IMG/VR virus record: IMGVR_UViG_3300021197_000896
Location: 1-27,872 of that record
From: a virus
Reading direction: 5' to 3' (one strand)
Length of the DNA: 27,872 nt
Part shown: piece after piece, positions 1-7,669 of the stretch
Numbering within the stretch: position 1 is the first letter of the stretch
How the letters are laid out: every line of letters starts with the position of its first letter
Program-made: the position numbers and the translations under genes
Notes under the pieces: generated by a model
Databases searched by the model: none
Told to the model about the DNA's origin: nothing
The model's input: only the letters and a program-made list of their open reading frames with translations

Positions 1-2256
1 AAGGCATCAAGCGGAGCAAATGAGAAGTTTGTCTTCAACTTTGACGATACCGATCAAAGATTCATTCGTAAGGTATTCAACACCAACCCACAACTTGTGT
101 CAAGTGGTGACTTCTACGATTCAACCCTAGAGCGCAACTACTGGCTCGGTGGAACATTTGAGCAGGAACTAAGAGATGGCGGTCGTAACAGCCTAACTGG
201 TAGTTCAACCTCACTTGTTACTTCTAAGATGCTCGGTGTTATTCTTCCAATCGAAAAGGGTGGTGTCGGTCCTGGCGATATGCAGGTTAGCACCCAGGAA
301 GCCCAGACTGGTTGGTTTATCGGTCAGGATCTTGGAGCCGCTGGAAGCTACCTTCCAGAAGAAGCACTTAAGCTATTCAAGCTTAAGGGGCGCGGACATG
401 GTGAGTGGCTAAACAAGAATGTCAAGATTTCTATTGAGAAGATTAGATATTCTAACACACAAACAAGCGACTACGGTTCGTTCTCGGTTGTTCTAAGAAC
501 ACTAACCGATACTGATACCAACCCAGTTATTCTTGAAAGGTTCGATAACCTAAGTCTAGATTCAAGATCACCAGATTACATCTCTAGAAGAATCGGTGAT
601 AAGCACTTACAGTGGAGCGAGACTGAAAGAAGGTTAAGAGAGTATGGTGAATACCCCAACCAGTCTAAGTTTGTATATGTCAGCGACATAAACGAGGGCA
701 ACATTCAAAACGCCAACTCTCTAATTCCATTCGGTTACTATGGTCCTCCAAACTTTGCTCCTGTTACTTCTTGGAGTGGTTCTTTGGAAACTGGTGATGC
801 CAATGGTGTTTCTACAAAATACATTTCTACTGGAAATACTTTTGCAACTGGCTCCGTTGCCGAACACTTTCTTTCAGGTGCTGCACAAAATCTTACTGCA
901 TCTCTTCAGTGGCCAATAGTTCGCCTTCGTCACTCCGCTTCTGATGGCGGAATGTCCGACCAGACTGATGCTTACTTCGGTATGCAGACCACAAGAGACG
1001 TAAGTTCAACCCGTGGCGCTCAGTCGGTAAAAGATTACCACAGACTTTGGCTACAAAGTGGCTGGGGCGGAACCGGTGTTGGTTTAGTTGCTCAGTCTTA
1101 CGTGTTCACCATGGATGATGTTATTGCCTCTAGCGCTGCTGCTTCATTCGAAAGCGGCTCCAGAACTGGTGGCTACAGCTATACAGCACAAAGCGGTAAG
1201 TCCTACAAGGATCTAATTGACCTTGGTTACGATAAATTTACCGCACCTATGTGGGGCGGCTTTGACGGCTTCGACATTACTAAACCAGACCCATTGTACA
1301 ACACTGGTATTTCTGATACAGCAACCGACAAAAACAGCTACATTTACAACACCTATAAGCGTGCCATTGACAGTGTTGCTGACCCAGAGTTTGTAGATAT
1401 GAACCTCTTAATTGCCCCTGGGCTAACTAAGGACGGACTAACAACTCATATGGTTGATGTCTGCGAGGCGAGAGCAGATGCGCTAGCTCTTATCGATCTA
1501 CCAAATGTGTATCTTCCATCACACGAAGCATATTACCCTGACATCAAAGACAGACAGGCATCTGCTCCGTCTGATGCAGCTAACAAACTTCGCCAGCGCC
1601 AAATTGATTCATCATATGGTGCCACTTTCTACCCTTGGGTACAGACCGTAGACGAAGGCACCGGTCAGGCTCTCTGGGTTCCCCCCACTGTTGCAATGAT
1701 GGGTGTCCTTGCGTCTTCCGAACGTAGCTCAAAGATCTGGTTTGCGCCCGCAGGCTTTAATCGCGGTGGACTCTCAGACGGTGCCGCAGGTATTCCTGTC
1801 ACCAGCGTCTCACGCAGACTGACTTCCAAGGAGCGTGATGTTCTTTACGAAGCACGCATTAACCCAATTGCTAGTTTCCCAAGTACCGGTATTGTTGTCT
1901 TCGGACAGAAGACCCTACAAGAGAGACCATCTGCGGTTGATAGAATTAATGTGCGTCGTCTGGTTATTTTCCTTAAGAAGCAGATTTCCATACTTTCTAC
2001 TCAGATTCTTTTTGAGCAGAATGTTCAGGCAACTTGGAGCCGCTTCAAGGGTCTTATCGAGCCATTCCTTGCAAATGTCAAGGTTGATTTCGGTATCACC
2101 GATTACAAACTCATCCTAGACGAGAGCACTACAACGCCTGACCTTATCGACCAGAATGTTGTTTACGCAAAGATTATGATTAAGCCCGCAAGAGCAATTG
2201 AGTACATCGCTATCGACTTCATTGTTGCTTCTACCGGCGCATCATTTGACGACTGA
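1..2256 (+). CDS. Contractile tail sheath protein (T4 gp18-like), 5' end outside the window
   Basis: The frame is open from base 1, so the gene starts upstream; an internal GTG at 97 is not a credible start. At least 751 residues are visible, longer than T4 gp18 (659 aa). The last ~110 residues carry the conserved sheath C-terminal pattern: an RINVRRLVIFLKK helix, the LFEQN turn, then a PFL..V..DFGITDYKL strand, a DQNVVYAKIMIKP segment and an IEYIAIDF strand. In T4 this domain forms the inner layer of the sheath around the tube and holds the extended arms that link subunits. Residues before it are rich in Ser/Gly/Thr, as expected of the variable outer domains. The tail tube gene follows 61 nt later, the usual sheath-tube order. 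Family assignment is firm from the C-terminus; the rest is family knowledge. Confidence 0.94.
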   Translation, partial: KASSGANEKFVFNFDDTDQRFIRKVFNTNPQLVSSGDFYDSTLERNYWLGGTFEQELRDGGRNSLTGSSTSLVTSKMLGVILPIEKGGVGPGDMQVSTQEAQTGWFIGQDLGAAGSYLPEEALKLFKLKGRGHGEWLNKNVKISIEKIRYSNTQTSDYGSFSVVLRTLTDTDTNPVILERFDNLSLDSRSPDYISRRIGDKHLQWSETERRLREYGEYPNQSKFVYVSDINEGNIQNANSLIPFGYYGPPNFAPVTSWSGSLETGDANGVSTKYISTGNTFATGSVAEHFLSGAAQNLTASLQWPIVRLRHSASDGGMSDQTDAYFGMQTTRDVSSTRGAQSVKDYHRLWLQSGWGGTGVGLVAQSYVFTMDDVIASSAAASFESGSRTGGYSYTAQSGKSYKDLIDLGYDKFTAPMWGGFDGFDITKPDPLYNTGISDTATDKNSYIYNTYKRAIDSVADPEFVDMNLLIAPGLTKDGLTTHMVDVCEARADALALIDLPNVYLPSHEAYYPDIKDRQASAPSDAANKLRQRQIDSSYGATFYPWVQTVDEGTGQALWVPPTVAMMGVLASSERSSKIWFAPAGFNRGGLSDGAAGIPVTSVSRRLTSKERDVLYEARINPIASFPSTGIVVFGQKTLQERPSAVDRINVRRLVIFLKKQISILSTQILFEQNVQATWSRFKGLIEPFLANVKVDFGITDYKLILDESTTTPDLIDQNVVYAKIMIKPARAIEYIAIDFIVASTGASFDD

Positions 2257-2262
2257 TAACCT

Positions 2263-2278
2263 GGGGGCTTTTGCCCCC
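2263..2278 (+). other. Strong GC hairpin after the sheath gene, no U-tract
   Basis: GGGGGC TTTT GCCCCC forms a 6-bp all-GC stem with a four-base loop, starting 7 nt after the sheath stop. The following bases are GCCCACTACTT, so it lacks the T-run of an intrinsic terminator. It may pause polymerase or protect the sheath mRNA 3' end while letting transcription continue into the tube gene. Confidence 0.6.
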
Positions 2279-2317
2279 GCCCACTACTTACTTATGAATT
2301 ACAGGAGAACCTAACAA

Positions 2318-2905
2318 ATGCCATTCTGGTCAACTAACTTTGGTGAGGACACTACCCTCAAAGATCCAAAACGTAACTTTAGATTTATCGTTGAATTTAA
2401 CGGTATCAACGCTACCCCCGGTGGTGCTCTTGCTTGGTATGCCAAGTCTGCACAGAAGCCTTCATTCGCTGTAGCCAGCGCAGAACACAAGTATCTTAAC
2501 CATACCTTCTATTACCCAGGCTCGGTTACTTGGAATCCAATTTCCATTACCATGGTCGATCCGGTTGAGCCAGACATGACTGCTACATTCGCTGACATTC
2601 TTGTTCAGAGTGGCTACTCTCCACCAACCGACACTACGTCTCTTGGTACTATTTCCAAGGCAAAGGCAGCAGGTGCTCTCGGTATCGTTACTATCACCCA
2701 GATTGACTCAGACGGCAATCCGCTTGAAACTTGGACTCTTTGGAACTCTTTTGTTGAAGATGTTAAGTTTGGCGATTCACTCTCATACGGTGATGATGAG
2801 CTTACCGAAGTCTCTGTGACCCTCAAGTACGACTGGGCAAGAGTAGAGACCACCACAGACTCTTCAGCAGTAAGTGGCGGCGGTCGCGAGTTCTTCAAGG
2901 TATAA
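2318..2905 (+). CDS. Tail tube protein (T4 gp19-like)
   Basis: This 195-aa protein matches the gp19 tail tube family, whose hexameric rings stack to form the inner tube of the contractile tail. Visible family features are an early FRFIVEFNG strand (about residues 22-30), an aromatic-rich HTFYYPGSVTWNPISITMVDP region (about 62-84) and a late acidic LSYGDDELTEVSVTLKYDWA region (about 150-170), which form the strands of the tube barrel in this fold. The length is close to T4 gp19 (163 aa) with a modest extension. The start is ATG with AGGAG about ten bases upstream. Position directly after the sheath gene supports the call. Confidence 0.93.
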   Translation: MPFWSTNFGEDTTLKDPKRNFRFIVEFNGINATPGGALAWYAKSAQKPSFAVASAEHKYLNHTFYYPGSVTWNPISITMVDPVEPDMTATFADILVQSGYSPPTDTTSLGTISKAKAAGALGIVTITQIDSDGNPLETWTLWNSFVEDVKFGDSLSYGDDELTEVSVTLKYDWARVETTTDSSAVSGGGREFFKV

Positions 2906-2934
2906 TTTAGACAATATAAAACGCGAGGTGTAAA

Positions 2935-3756
2935 TTGTCAAGAAACAAGAATCGTGTTGGAAACACAGTCCAGCACGACACAAGCCCCCCAGCAGACAAT
3001 GGCGGTGGCTTTTCATTTGTGGTTCCAACAGAGTTTGTGGACCTTCCTTCTCAGGGTCGTTTTTATCCAGAAGGGCACCCACTACATAATCAGACTTCTA
3101 TTGAAATCAAGCAGATGACTGCCAAAGAAGAGGACATTCTTACTTCAAGATCTCTTCTTAAAAAGGGCGTTGCCATTGATAGACTAATTCAGAGTCTAAT
3201 AGTCAACAGAGGAATCGATCCTTCATCGTTGTTAACAGGAGATCGAAACGCTATTGTTATTGCTGCCAGAGTTTCTGGTTATGGTAACGATTATGAAACA
3301 AACGTGCAGTGCCCTGCTTGTGGTGCTAAACAGAATTACTCTTTTGATTTGAATTCTGCGAATCTTATTCACGGAGTTGCGAGAGAAGATTTGGGAGTCA
3401 CTGATAATGGTGATGGAACAATCACTTGTATTCTCCCGAAAACAGAAGTTGAAGTTGTTGCCAGATTGCTTACAGGCAGAGATGAGGGCGCCGTTACCAC
3501 TTTGGCAAAATCAAATAATTTGGTTACGCAGCAGCTTGAAAGAATTATTGTGAGTGTAAATGGGGATAGTTCTACACAGGCGATACAATATGTATCGCAA
3601 AACTTGCCTTCATTTGATTCTCGTCATCTTCGTATGGCTATTAAAAAAGCTACCCCAAACATCGATCTAACCCAAGAATTTTCCTGTACCGAATGCGGTC
3701 ATGAGCAGGAAATGGAGGTGCCGTTGACAGCGGACTTTTTTTGGCCTGACCGATGA
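2935..3756 (+). CDS. gp26-like baseplate hub / tail assembly protein with zinc fingers (TTG start)
   Basis: A 273-aa protein of the T4 baseplate gp26-like family (PF12322 type, recognised by pattern). Landmarks are LPSQGRFYPEGHPL at 37-50, MTAKEEDILTSRSLLKKG at 61-78, and GDRNAIVIAARVSGYG at 102-117. Two CxxC pairs follow, C126/C129 and C251/C254, which could form one zinc site. It starts at TTG: GAGGTG lies at 2925-2930, four bases upstream, and no ATG or GTG fits better. A 6-bp inverted repeat (2910-2915 with 2934-2939) overlaps the start. The gene ends at a TGA six codons after a run of seven T (3736-3742), where another frame continues for 80 codons. It lies between the tube and tape measure genes, the position of tail assembly chaperones in many phages. 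Confidence 0.83.
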   Translation: MSRNKNRVGNTVQHDTSPPADNGGGFSFVVPTEFVDLPSQGRFYPEGHPLHNQTSIEIKQMTAKEEDILTSRSLLKKGVAIDRLIQSLIVNRGIDPSSLLTGDRNAIVIAARVSGYGNDYETNVQCPACGAKQNYSFDLNSANLIHGVAREDLGVTDNGDGTITCILPKTEVEVVARLLTGRDEGAVTTLAKSNNLVTQQLERIIVSVNGDSSTQAIQYVSQNLPSFDSRHLRMAIKKATPNIDLTQEFSCTECGHEQEMEVPLTADFFWPDR

Positions 3757-3982
3757 ATACAACGAGGGTCTGTACGAACAGATTTTCTTTCTAAAGTATT
3801 CGGGTGGGTGGAGTTTTGCTGAAGCGTATAGCCTGCCTGTAGGGCTTAGAAACTGGTTTGTTAAGCGCACCATCAAACAACTTGAGATGGAAGCAGAATC
3901 AGTTAAAAATGCCTCCAAGGGCGGTGGCAAGTCTCAAGAACTGACACCCTTTAATCAGCCAACAATGCCAAAAACCTTCTAA
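3746..3982 (+). CDS. Small tail-assembly ORF downstream of gp26-like gene; start unknown, possible frameshift product
   Basis: This reading frame is open from 3728 to the TAA at 3980-3982 and encodes about 80 residues that look like real protein: a YEQIFFLKYSGGWSF segment, AYSLPVGLRNWF and an acidic/basic helix, ending in NQPTMPKTF. It has no ATG, GTG or TTG start before residue ~45; the first near-cognate codon is CTG at 3746, with no good Shine-Dalgarno. The ATG at 3753, which overlaps the upstream stop, is in another frame and ends after 13 codons. The frame is +1 (equivalently -2) relative to the gp26-like gene, and the two overlap at TTTTTTT (3736-3742). Expression as a frameshift extension of the upstream protein, CTG initiation, or a homopolymer sequencing error would each explain this. 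Function is inferred only from context. Confidence 0.6.
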   Translation: MTDEYNEGLYEQIFFLKYSGGWSFAEAYSLPVGLRNWFVKRTIKQLEMEAESVKNASKGGGKSQELTPFNQPTMPKTF

Positions 3983-3985
3983 TGT

Positions 3986-4014
3986 AAGCGCTCTTCGGGG
4001 CGCTTTTCTTTTTT
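3986..4014 (+). terminator. Intrinsic terminator with UUCG tetraloop
   Basis: AAGCGCTC pairs with GGGCGCTT around a TTCG loop closed by C-G (3986-4005, one T-G wobble), followed by TTCTTTTTT. This is a textbook rho-independent terminator. It separates the tube/gp26-like unit from the tape measure unit. Confidence 0.9.
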
Positions 4015-4046
4015 ATCCAAGATCTATTTATTGGTGAGGTATCTTT

Positions 4047-6257
4047 ATGGCGATCACACCCGAAGAATTACAAGATCTAATAAAAGCTGGCGCTTCTGTT
4101 ACAAAGATCAGAGATGAGCTTGAGGGGATGTCTAGGGGCGCGATGAGAGAACTATCAACGGCTTTTCAAGACCTCGTCGGCGATACTGATGGATTAGTAA
4201 AGAAACTCAACGATGCCGTCGCAGCCCAGGAAAGAAGCTATGATCGCAGCATTAAATCAATAAAAGCCGCTAAAGAAGAAGCACAGCAAGCCTTAAATAA
4301 CGCTTCTAATAAACAAAAAGCAGCAGAATTACAGATAGAGTTAGAACAAAAGCAACTAGAACTTCTAAAAGAGCAAAAAAAACAAGGCGAAGATGTTGCT
4401 GACCAAATACAAAAACAAATAAAAACGTTAGAGGGTTTGGGACAGGAACTCAATCAGGCAAAAAAAGCTGTTGATAGTCTTAGTAGCGGTTTTGGAGATC
4501 TTTTAAAAGGCAATCTAACTTCTGGTTTAAAGTCTGTGGGTAAGGGACTCGGAGAGCTAACCAAAAAGGCAGGACTAGACCCCATTGCCAAATTTAAAGA
4601 TGAGCTTTTTGGACTAGCCACAAAAGCAATCGGCGGTAGCGGCGGCGCTATAGCGGCGTTAGGTGGGCTGTCTGCGGCATTTGTAGCAGTTGGTATTGCC
4701 GCATTTGTCTGGAAAAAGATATTTAAACTAGCAATAGAAGTGATGGATGCCCAAAGTGCCTTTATGAAGGCAACCGGCGCATCAAGAGAGTTTGCTAGTT
4801 CGCTTAATGAAGTTACCGAAGACGTGCGAAGGTTTGGAGCATCAGCAAAAGAGGCTGGTGAATCATTTCAAGCTTTGTTTACTGGAGTTTCTGACTTCAC
4901 AATGATGTCTGTTGGGGCACGAGAAGAAATAACAAAGAGCGCGGTCGCACTTTCAAAACTTGGCGTCAGCAATCAAGACTTTGCTCGTGGATCACAAATA
5001 GCAATCAAAGCTATGGGACAAACTGGTGTGCAAGCCGCTGCCACACAAAGAGAGATCGCTGCTCTCGGCATGGACATAGGCGTTGCGCCATCCAAGATGG
5101 CTGCCGACTTTGCCGAAGCAGGACCACAACTGGCTAAGTTTGGCTCTGATGGTGTTCGGGCATTCAAAGACTTGGCTGTTGCTGCAAAGGTAACAGGAAT
5201 TGAAGTGGGCAGGCTTATGAGTATTACAGGACAGTTTGATACTTTTGAAGGCGCTGCCACAGCAGCCGGCAAATTGAATGCTGCCCTTGGTGGCAACTTT
5301 GTTAATGCGATGGAGTTAGTTACTGCGACAGATCCAGTAGAAAGGTTCAAGATGATAAGGGACTCCATACTTGATGCTGGGTTATCTTTTGATGAAATGT
5401 CGTATTATCAAAGAAAATTCTTTGCCGAATCAGCGGGTCTTGAGGGCGAGGCAGAACTGGCAGCACTTATGTCTGGGAACATGGATTCTCTCGCTGGAAA
5501 CATAGGCAAAACATCAGATCAGTATGCCAACATGGCAGAGCAAGCAGCAAAGGCGCAAAGTTTTCAAGAAAAAATCGATACCTTGTTTATGTCTCTTATA
5601 CCAGTAATGGAGCCTTTAATAGAATCATTGGTATCATTATCTGATTGGATGATGGAAAACCTAGATGTTGTCAAGCTTGGCTTCAAAGCGATGCTTATTG
5701 GTGTTGGCGCACTAACAGTGGCTATGACTGCTCTTGGGGTTTCTACACTGATAGCAACAGCACCGGTTTGGGCTATCCCTGTCGCTATAGGGGCTGCTAT
5801 CGCTGCAATAGCGGCATTAGCCTCGCTATTATTTGTTGATAGCTATGCTTCTTCTTTCCTTGAAGGTCTTCACAAAATAGGAGATGGATTTGCATTTATA
5901 GCAGAAATGGCAGCATTTGCCGGCAGCCCCATCAGCAAGCTCATAGGTGAAATGGGAGAACTTGGTGGTGAGATGTTTACAGGTGACAAAAACATACTCG
6001 TGGGCACAAAGATGACCGGTGATGGACTGGCGGGTGTTGGTACTGGCGCACAGATGGCAGCCAATGCTTCCGGCAACCTAATCACCGCACAAAAAGAAAC
6101 AATGAGAGAAGTCACGCGAGAGACAAACAACAACTATAGCGGAAATAGCAGCGATACCAAAGTTAACATCAACTTTGCCAATAAGAGATTCAAAGACTTC
6201 TTTGATGTCGAGGTCGAAAACTCTATTGGCAGAGCAGCAAGAAAGGCGGTAATCTAA
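4047..6257 (+). CDS. Tail tape measure protein
   Basis: The 736-aa protein has the architecture of a tape measure. It has a charged alpha-helical N-terminal part with a Lys/Glu/Gln-rich coiled coil at about 50-145. A Gly/Ala-rich hydrophobic segment lies at about 195-225 (GGAIAALGGLSAAFVAVGIAAF), and the middle is long and helical. A long membrane-active stretch at about 545-597 is rich in Ala, Ile and Val. The last 60 residues are rich in Asn and end near a basic RAARKAVI tail. Tape measures fill the tube, set tail length and can help DNA cross the inner membrane. At roughly 0.15 nm per residue the helical length would be about 110 nm, a family rule of thumb. The start has GGTGAGG upstream and follows a terminator. 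Confidence 0.85.
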   Translation: MAITPEELQDLIKAGASVTKIRDELEGMSRGAMRELSTAFQDLVGDTDGLVKKLNDAVAAQERSYDRSIKSIKAAKEEAQQALNNASNKQKAAELQIELEQKQLELLKEQKKQGEDVADQIQKQIKTLEGLGQELNQAKKAVDSLSSGFGDLLKGNLTSGLKSVGKGLGELTKKAGLDPIAKFKDELFGLATKAIGGSGGAIAALGGLSAAFVAVGIAAFVWKKIFKLAIEVMDAQSAFMKATGASREFASSLNEVTEDVRRFGASAKEAGESFQALFTGVSDFTMMSVGAREEITKSAVALSKLGVSNQDFARGSQIAIKAMGQTGVQAAATQREIAALGMDIGVAPSKMAADFAEAGPQLAKFGSDGVRAFKDLAVAAKVTGIEVGRLMSITGQFDTFEGAATAAGKLNAALGGNFVNAMELVTATDPVERFKMIRDSILDAGLSFDEMSYYQRKFFAESAGLEGEAELAALMSGNMDSLAGNIGKTSDQYANMAEQAAKAQSFQEKIDTLFMSLIPVMEPLIESLVSLSDWMMENLDVVKLGFKAMLIGVGALTVAMTALGVSTLIATAPVWAIPVAIGAAIAAIAALASLLFVDSYASSFLEGLHKIGDGFAFIAEMAAFAGSPISKLIGEMGELGGEMFTGDKNILVGTKMTGDGLAGVGTGAQMAANASGNLITAQKETMREVTRETNNNYSGNSSDTKVNINFANKRFKDFFDVEVENSIGRAARKAVI

Positions 6258-6258
6258 A

Positions 6259-7320
6259 ATGGCTCTTGAATTTGACATAAGAAAGTATAACCCAGAAGAC
6301 AACACTCTTGTTGATGGATCTGATGCTCTCGCAAACCAGCGAGATCAGGTTATCTCTTTTCAAAATATACGCAATCAAGAGTCTGTATTCTTCAAGGCTT
6401 TTATCACAGCGTTCAGCGATACATATTCTCCAAACTTTAATAGCGTAGAAGTATTCGGTAGAACTGACCCGATACAACAGTACAAGGGAACCAACAGAAG
6501 CATCACGCTTGCTTTTAAGGTCCCTGCTGCTTCCGAGAGTGAGGCGTTTGAAAACCTTGGCAGAGCAGGAAAACTTATCCAAATGCTTTATCCTAGTTAT
6601 GCAAGCGTCTCCAATGCCCTCACTCTTTCAGAGGCTCCGCTTGTTCGCTTAAAAGTTATGAACTTGTTGAGCAAAGTTGAAACAGACCTAGCCTATACCT
6701 TGGGTCCATCAGAACGGGGAGTTAGTGGTGTAGGCAGAGACATACATGGGCGTCGTTCTTATGAACAGTTTTATTCTGATTACAAATCAACAGCAGCGCC
6801 AAATCAAGGTATCCTTGGTGCGATAACCTCTTGCACTGTAAACCATGGACTTGAAAGCGAAGGCGCATTTTCAAAAATAGACGAAGCGGGGGGACAGCCA
6901 ACCGCAGTTCATAATACAATACTTCCAAAATTAATAGAAATAAATGTTAGTTTTACTCCGATACACGAAGAGACCATTGGATTTGAGGGCGAAGCAAATA
7001 ATACACCCTCATTTCCTTATGGTGTTTTTTTAAAACCAGGGGAAGATAGGGTCTCTCAAGGTGTGCCTCCAAGCGAAAGAGGAAAGCAGAAAACCTTAGA
7101 AGAAACAAGGCAAGCTAAAGATAGCGCACAACAAAGAGAAGACTTGGCAAAAGCAAAGCTTCAAAAAACACAAAGTAAGATGAATCGTATGCATATAACC
7201 AAAAAACAACAAAAAAGAAGAAACGAGGCAAGATTAGAAGCACAACAAAATTATGATACTGCAAAAGAAAGAACTATTGATGCCAAAATTGAATATATTT
7301 TGTTCTCTGATATAACATAG
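6259..7320 (+). CDS. Virion structural protein, probably tail tube/baseplate interface
   Basis: A 353-aa protein starting two bases after the tape measure gene. The first ~240 residues are beta-rich, with VFFKAFITAFSDTYSPNF at about 43-60, FGRTDPIQQYKGTNRSITLAFKVPA at about 68-92 and LIQMLYPSY near 110. This arrangement (a GRTDPI..Y motif, then paired strands, then a LYP motif) recurs in tail-tube-like and baseplate proteins of marine myoviruses, as I remember that family; I cannot place it as gp48 or gp54. Residues 265-340 form a Lys/Gln/Arg-rich, probably coiled-coil tail, unusual for a baseplate protein and possibly a later addition. No membrane segments are seen. Confidence 0.6.
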   Translation: MALEFDIRKYNPEDNTLVDGSDALANQRDQVISFQNIRNQESVFFKAFITAFSDTYSPNFNSVEVFGRTDPIQQYKGTNRSITLAFKVPAASESEAFENLGRAGKLIQMLYPSYASVSNALTLSEAPLVRLKVMNLLSKVETDLAYTLGPSERGVSGVGRDIHGRRSYEQFYSDYKSTAAPNQGILGAITSCTVNHGLESEGAFSKIDEAGGQPTAVHNTILPKLIEINVSFTPIHEETIGFEGEANNTPSFPYGVFLKPGEDRVSQGVPPSERGKQKTLEETRQAKDSAQQREDLAKAKLQKTQSKMNRMHITKKQQKRRNEARLEAQQNYDTAKERTIDAKIEYILFSDIT

Positions 7321-7329
7321 GATTAACAA

Positions 7330-7668
7330 ATGGCTAACGTAAGAAACAACGAAAGAATAGTAGACAACAACATAGACCACTACAAAGACCTTGTGGGCAA
7401 GAGAGGCAAGAAAAGCATAAGGCATTACACAACGCCTACTATGCGACACCCCACTGTATCCGAGAGAGCAGGCACCCCAACCACAGGTCATCTATGGACT
7501 GTTGGAGATCGTTTCTATAAGTTAGCACACCAGTATTATGGTGATGTAAACTTCTGGTGGGTTATCGCTTGGTGGAATGGTTATCCAACCGAAGGTCATA
7601 TCAAGACGGGCGATTACCTTGACATACCTTTGGACCTTCCTGCTGCGCTAGAAGTGTTGGGGGTGTAA
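7330..7668 (+). CDS. gp53-like baseplate wedge protein with LysM-type domain
   Basis: The 112-aa protein has a variable basic N-terminus and a C-terminal LysM-like fold. The motif GDRFYKLAHQYYGD at about 59-72 is followed by FWWVIAWWNG and by IKTGDYLDIPLDL near 96-108, the strand-helix-helix-strand order of LysM. T4 gp53, a baseplate wedge subunit, has such a domain, and small stand-alone LysM baseplate proteins are common in myoviruses. Position among structural genes, away from the endolysin, favours a baseplate role over a cell-wall hydrolase role. It ends one base before the next gene's start, so translation is probably coupled. Confidence 0.8.
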   Translation: MANVRNNERIVDNNIDHYKDLVGKRGKKSIRHYTTPTMRHPTVSERAGTPTTGHLWTVGDRFYKLAHQYYGDVNFWWVIAWWNGYPTEGHIKTGDYLDIPLDLPAALEVLGV

Positions 7669-7669
7669 A

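Noticed and set aside
97-2256. A start for the sheath gene at 97
   Set aside because: The codon is GTG in the middle of an open frame that runs to base 1 with coherent protein sequence, so the gene simply begins outside the window.
3753-3794. ATGA-overlap start right at the gp26-like stop
   Set aside because: It opens a frame of only 13 codons and does not lead into the protein-like frame downstream.
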